Part shown: positions 6,287-8,942 of the stretch, one piece after another
Numbering within the stretch: position 1 is the stretch's first letter
Layout of the letters: each line of letters starts with the position of its first letter
Source of the DNA: JANWYQ01 sp034432445
GTDB taxonomy: Bacteria; Chloroflexota; Anaerolineae; JAAEKA01
Reading direction: 5' to 3'
Assembly: GCA_034432445.1 (NCBI GenBank)
Contig: DAOUBX010000265.1
Coordinates: forward strand, 1-8,942
DNA length: 8,942 bases
Position numbers and translations under genes: made by a program
The notes under the pieces: generated by a model
Told to the model about the DNA's origin: nothing
Databases searched by the model: none
What the model saw: the letters and a program-made list of their open reading frames with translations, nothing else

Positions 6287-7753
6287 ATGTCTCTCTTCTC
6301 CCCCCGCCGCTATCAGGCGCCCTTCAAACCGTATAAGCGCGAGGAATCGGCGCCGATTCGACTGTTTACTTCGGTGGAGCTGGCCATCAAGGGCGCGTTG
6401 TTCGGCTGCCGCATGTGCGGCAACTGCATCTTGCAGGAGACGGCCTTCGTCTGCCCCATGACCTGCCCCAAGGGCCTGCGCAACGGCTTATGCGGCGGCG
6501 CCAGCCCAGAACACTGTGAAGTCGATCCATCTCGGCCTTGCACCTGGTACGTGATCTACCAGCGCGCCGAGCGGCTAGGCCGCGAGGACAAGCTGCTGGA
6601 GATCAACGCGCCGCTGGATGGCGCGCGCGTCGGTCGCGAGACCTGGCTGGACTTGGTTGACAAGTGGCGGAAGCAGGAGGATCGGCTGAACCCGCTGGAC
6701 TTCGTGCGCGACAAGGAGAAGTTCAGCCAGAAGTGGGACGAGCTCTTCTACGCCGCGCGTCAACCGGACTGGTGGCAGGGGGATAGCGAGTACCACCCGC
6801 CGGCCTACAGTGAGCCGCTCTCGCTGCTGGAGGCCAACCTGCGCACGGGGACATTCACCGTCACGGCCGAGATCGCGCCGCCGCTGGACGCCTCCTTCGC
6901 GGTCGAGGACAAGAAGGTGTGTTGCTTGCAGGACTACGTGGTCGCGGCCAACTTCACCGACAGCGCCTCGGCCACCCCGCGCATGAGCAGCCTGGCGGCC
7001 AGCGTGCGCTCCCTGCAGGACGGCCTGGAGCCGGTGATGCAGCTTCAGGCGCGCGACCGCACCCGCGTGGCCATAGCGGCCGACGCCATCGGCGCGGCCG
7101 GGCTGGGCATTCACAACATCCTCTGCCTCAGCGGCGACCACCACAGCGCCGGCCCCGGCCCCATCGCCAAGCCCGACCAGTTCGACCTGGACGCCGTGCA
7201 GATGCTGTGGATGCTGCGGCGGATGCGGGATGAGGGCATTTACCTGGATGGCCGCAAGATGAAGAACCGGCCACAGTGGTTCCTGGGCACGGCCGCCTCC
7301 CCCTTCGGCGCGCCGCCCAAGTTCGAGGCCATCCGCATGCACAAGAAGGTCAACGCCGGCGCGCAGTTCGTGCAGACCCAGCCGGTTTTCGACTACAACC
7401 GCTTCCTGGAGTGGCTCGAAGCGCTGGACCAGCGCGGCCTGCTGGACAAGGTCTGCATCCTGGCCGGCCTGATCCCGCTCAAGAGCGCCAAGGCCGCGCA
7501 TTTCATGGCCGAGGAGGTGGCCGGCGTCTACATTCCACCGGAGATCGTCAAGCGGATGGACGATGCGGGCGACGACAAGGTGGCCCAGCAGGAGACCGGC
7601 GTGGCCATCGCCCTGGAGATCATCGAGAAGCTCAAGGCTACGCCCGGCATCAACGGCCTGCACATCATGGCCGTGCACTGGGAAGAGATCGTGCCGCGGC
7701 TGATCGACGAGTCGGGCTTGCCGCGGCCGGTGGTGAAGAGCTTGGCAGGGTAG
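6287..7753 (+). CDS. metVF: Fused MetV-MetF methylenetetrahydrofolate reductase
   Basis: 488 residues. It reduces methylene-THF to methyl-THF, the methyl donor for AcsE. Residues about 1-165 are a MetV-like (MTHFR_C) domain with eight cysteines: C41, C44, C47, C56, C60, C69, C77 and C85, as in GCRMCGNC and CPMTCPKG, consistent with iron-sulfur cluster binding. Residues about 187-480 are a MetF flavin barrel: TFTVTAEIAPPLDASF at the start, DRTRVAIAADAIGAAGLGIHN and ILCLSGDHHSAG in the middle, and GAQFVQTQPVFDYNRF later. In model acetogens MetV and MetF are, as far as I recall, separate subunits; here they are one chain in V-F order. Electrons probably enter through the MetV clusters from ferredoxin or another partner, as no NAD(P)H-binding subunit is encoded here. 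The frame is continuous and no linker peptide is obvious beyond the WQGDSEYHPPAYSEP stretch (163-177). Confidence 0.88.
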   Translation: MSLFSPRRYQAPFKPYKREESAPIRLFTSVELAIKGALFGCRMCGNCILQETAFVCPMTCPKGLRNGLCGGASPEHCEVDPSRPCTWYVIYQRAERLGREDKLLEINAPLDGARVGRETWLDLVDKWRKQEDRLNPLDFVRDKEKFSQKWDELFYAARQPDWWQGDSEYHPPAYSEPLSLLEANLRTGTFTVTAEIAPPLDASFAVEDKKVCCLQDYVVAANFTDSASATPRMSSLAASVRSLQDGLEPVMQLQARDRTRVAIAADAIGAAGLGIHNILCLSGDHHSAGPGPIAKPDQFDLDAVQMLWMLRRMRDEGIYLDGRKMKNRPQWFLGTAASPFGAPPKFEAIRMHKKVNAGAQFVQTQPVFDYNRFLEWLEALDQRGLLDKVCILAGLIPLKSAKAAHFMAEEVAGVYIPPEIVKRMDDAGDDKVAQQETGVAIALEIIEKLKATPGINGLHIMAVHWEEIVPRLIDESGLPRPVVKSLAG

Positions 7754-7865
7754 ATTGGTAGATCGGTGGACTTGCTGTCCCCCGATTGAACGACGGCTGT
7801 CGCCTAGCTGGTCATCTGGCAGCTTCTACGCCCTCACGGCGCCCGATCTACCGATCCCCAATCTA
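7751..7865. repeat. Octamer-built inverted repeat in the metVF-cooC gap
   Basis: TAGATTGG (7751-7758, beginning on the metVF stop codon TAG) pairs with CCAATCTA (7858-7865), and TAGATCGG (7759-7766) pairs with CCGATCTA (7843-7850), leaving a seven-base bulge CCGATCC. Both arms are successive octamers of the ACCRATCT family also seen at 153-192. The 76 bases between the arms show no coding signal. Confidence 0.65.
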
Positions 7866-7869
7866 TGAT
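7864..7869 (+). promoter_or_regulatory. Candidate -10 element for a leaderless cooC message
   Basis: TATGAT ends six bases before the cooC ATG at 7876, which is where a -10 hexamer sits when transcription begins at the A of the start codon. No Shine-Dalgarno is seen before this ATG (the ten bases are TGATACTCCT), and no convincing -35 is present. The call is inference from spacing and hexamer only. Confidence 0.35.
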
Positions 7870-7875
7870 ACTCCT

Positions 7876-8649
7876 ATGAACAAAATTGCAATCACCGGCA
7901 AAGGCGGCGTGGGCAAGACGACCCTGGCCTCTTTGCTGGCATACCTGTATCGCGAGGCCGGCTACACCGTGCTGGCCGTGGACGCCGACCCGGCCTCAGG
8001 GCTGGCCAATGCATTGGGCTTTCCGCCGGAGCTGGCCGGCCAGATCACCCCGGTGTCGGAGATGGATGAGCTGATCTTCGAGCGCACAGGCGCGCAGCCG
8101 GGTTCGATCGGCGGCTACTTCAAGCTCAACCCCAAGGTGGACGACATCCCGGAGCGCTTCAGCGCGACCTACCGCGACATCCACCTGCTGCGCATGGGCA
8201 CCATCAAGATCGGCGGCACGGGCTGTCTCTGCCCGGAAAACGCCCTGCTCAAGGCGTTGACCACGCATCTGTTCATGCGCCGCGGCGAGGTGCTGATCCT
8301 GGACATGGAGGCCGGCGTGGAGCACCTGGGCCGCGCCACCGCCCAGGCCGTGGACGCCATGATCATCGTCGTGGAGCCGGGCCGGCGCAGCGTGGGCGTG
8401 ATGGAGGAGATCCGCCGCCTGGCCGGCGACATCGGTCTGCGGCGGCTCTACCTGGTGGGCAACCGGGTGCGCAGTGAGGCCGACGAGGCCTTCATCCGCC
8501 AGATCGCCGGCGAGCTGCCCATCCTGGGCTTTTTGCCCTACGATCCGCAGGTCATCGAGGCCGACCTGACCGGGCAGGCTGTCTACGACGTTGCGCCCCA
8601 GACCGTGGGTGCGGCACGCGCGATTTGGCGGCGGTTGCAGGAGCTGTAG
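7876..8649 (+). CDS. cooC: CooC-type CODH nickel-insertion ATPase, second copy
   Basis: 257 residues with the full CooC pattern: Walker A GKGGVGKTT (8-16), VLAVDADPASGLANALG (32-48), the metal-binding C117-L-C119 in GGTGCLCPEN, Walker B-like LILDMEAGVEHLGR (140-153), and the conserved stretch ELIFERTGAQPGSIGGYFKLNPK split across about 65-87. This stretch is typical of CooC proteins thought to load nickel into the CODH C-cluster and is absent from the first copy at 4471-5253, so the two are distinct paralogues rather than a recent duplication. The ATG at 7876 is chosen because the fold begins there (MNKIAITGKGG). An in-frame extension to 7786 starts at TTG and runs through repeat sequence. No ribosome site is seen. 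It is the last gene of the row; beyond it lie only repeats. Confidence 0.88.
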   Translation: MNKIAITGKGGVGKTTLASLLAYLYREAGYTVLAVDADPASGLANALGFPPELAGQITPVSEMDELIFERTGAQPGSIGGYFKLNPKVDDIPERFSATYRDIHLLRMGTIKIGGTGCLCPENALLKALTTHLFMRRGEVLILDMEAGVEHLGRATAQAVDAMIIVVEPGRRSVGVMEEIRRLAGDIGLRRLYLVGNRVRSEADEAFIRQIAGELPILGFLPYDPQVIEADLTGQAVYDVAPQTVGAARAIWRRLQEL

Positions 8650-8734
8650 ACCAGGGCCCCAAGTTACCACAACAGGAGCAGCTCACAAGCGGCCCGGGCC
8701 GAGACTGCCACTGCGCGCCTCCTAATCCTTCTAG
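8650..8734. other. Non-coding stretch after cooC
   Basis: No gene, RNA or clear terminator was recognised between the cooC stop and the inverted repeat. A GGCCCGGGCC self-complementary word sits at 8692-8701 without a T-run. CCTTCTAG at 8728-8734 begins a partial direct repeat of the unit at 8845-8877. Confidence 0.5.
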
Positions 8735-8823
8735 GCAACTATTCAGCCCTAGGTGCCGGGCACTTAAGGCTGCGCTGGCCAGGGCGTCTGCAGAGCCGAC
8801 TCAAGCTGTAAACCGGTCGCAAG
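8735..8823. repeat. Right arm of long inverted repeat flanking the cluster
   Basis: Reverse complement of 1-89 with one mismatch in 89 (A8799 opposite C25). Pairing stops on the inner side at left base 90 against 8734. On the outer side it is limited by the window start, so the repeat may be longer. It contains the core AGGTGCCGGGCACTT (8751-8765). Confidence 0.9.
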
Positions 8824-8911
8824 TGCCCGGCACCTGAATAGTTACCTTCTAGTAACTGCTCAGGTGCCGGGCATTTGTAGGCGATTTGCGACCTAGGTTG
8901 GCTGCGCAGAC
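8786..8911. repeat. Extended imperfect palindrome at the right end
   Basis: The centre is a hairpin at 8819-8878: the left arm 8819-8845 and right arm 8852-8878 pair with three G-T pairs and one mismatch, around a six-base loop CTTCTA. Its arms carry the core GTGCCCGGCACCTGA and complement. Further out, AACCGGTCGCAA (8811-8822) matches TTGCGACC (8886-8893) plus GGTT (8896-8899), sharing a few bases with the inner stem. GTCTGCAGAGCC (8786-8797) matches GGCTGCGCAGAC (8900-8911) at 10 of 12. The element therefore looks like one large nested palindrome overlapping the cluster-flanking repeat. It may act as an RNA 3'-end structure or be a mobile palindromic element. Confidence 0.75.
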
Positions 8912-8942
8912 ACGTTTGCAAACCAGATGCCCATGCGCTGGG

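Noticed and set aside
8692..8701. GGCCCGGGCC as a terminator after cooC
   Set aside because: It is a short self-complementary word with no loop and no following T-run.
1..8942. Transposon or genomic island with its own mobility genes
   Set aside because: No transposase, integrase, tRNA or target-site duplication is visible. The flanking inverted repeats alone do not prove a mobile element.
8735..8942. CRISPR array
   Set aside because: Repeats are few, unequal in spacing, present in both orientations and mostly palindromic, without regular spacers or cas genes.

Overview
This GC-rich window holds a compact, entirely plus-strand cluster of seven genes. Six of them belong to the bacterial Wood-Ljungdahl (reductive acetyl-CoA) pathway. 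The methyl carrier is a folate, because MetF-type and AcsE-type enzymes are present, so this is a bacterium rather than a methanogen-type archaeon. It is probably an anaerobe that fixes or oxidises C1 units through acetyl-CoA. The abundance of short palindromic and octamer-type intergenic repeats, together with the high GC, reminds me of Chloroflexota (Anaerolineae-like) genomes. That placement is a low-confidence inference; no rRNA or taxonomic marker is present.

Layout: 1-202 is non-coding and carries one arm of a long inverted repeat, a short palindrome and an octamer array. Genes in order are acsC (203-1573, large subunit of the corrinoid iron-sulfur protein), a GNAT N-acetyltransferase (1588-2187), acsV (2348-4405, ATP-dependent reductive activator of the corrinoid protein), a first CooC-type nickel-insertion ATPase (4471-5253, TTG start), acsE (5270-6196, methyl-THF:corrinoid methyltransferase), a fused MetV-MetF methylenetetrahydrofolate reductase (6287-7753) and a second CooC-type ATPase (7876-8649). 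The last 293 bases (8650-8942) hold no gene but are dense in inverted repeats.

How the genes fit together: MetVF makes methyl-THF. AcsE moves the methyl group to cob(I)amide on the corrinoid protein, of which AcsC is the large subunit. AcsV rescues the corrinoid when it oxidises to Co(II). The two CooC ATPases would mature the nickel sites of CODH and acetyl-CoA synthase. The catalytic genes themselves (acsA, acsB) and the small corrinoid subunit (acsD) are not in the window, so this is the methyl-transfer and maturation half of the pathway. The GNAT is the one gene with no textbook pathway role.

The most unusual things are structural. At least 89 bp at the left edge is repeated in inverted orientation at 8735-8823 with one mismatch, bracketing the whole cluster. 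A perfect 33-nt palindrome, with its left arm also tandemly duplicated, sits in frame inside acsV. Each of the four intergenic gaps longer than about 50 bp contains a different inverted repeat that starts on or within a few bases of the upstream stop codon. The second cooC seems to lack a Shine-Dalgarno site and has a -10-like hexamer placed as expected for a leaderless message. MetV and MetF are fused, and AcsE carries an insertion of about 40 residues near its C-terminus.
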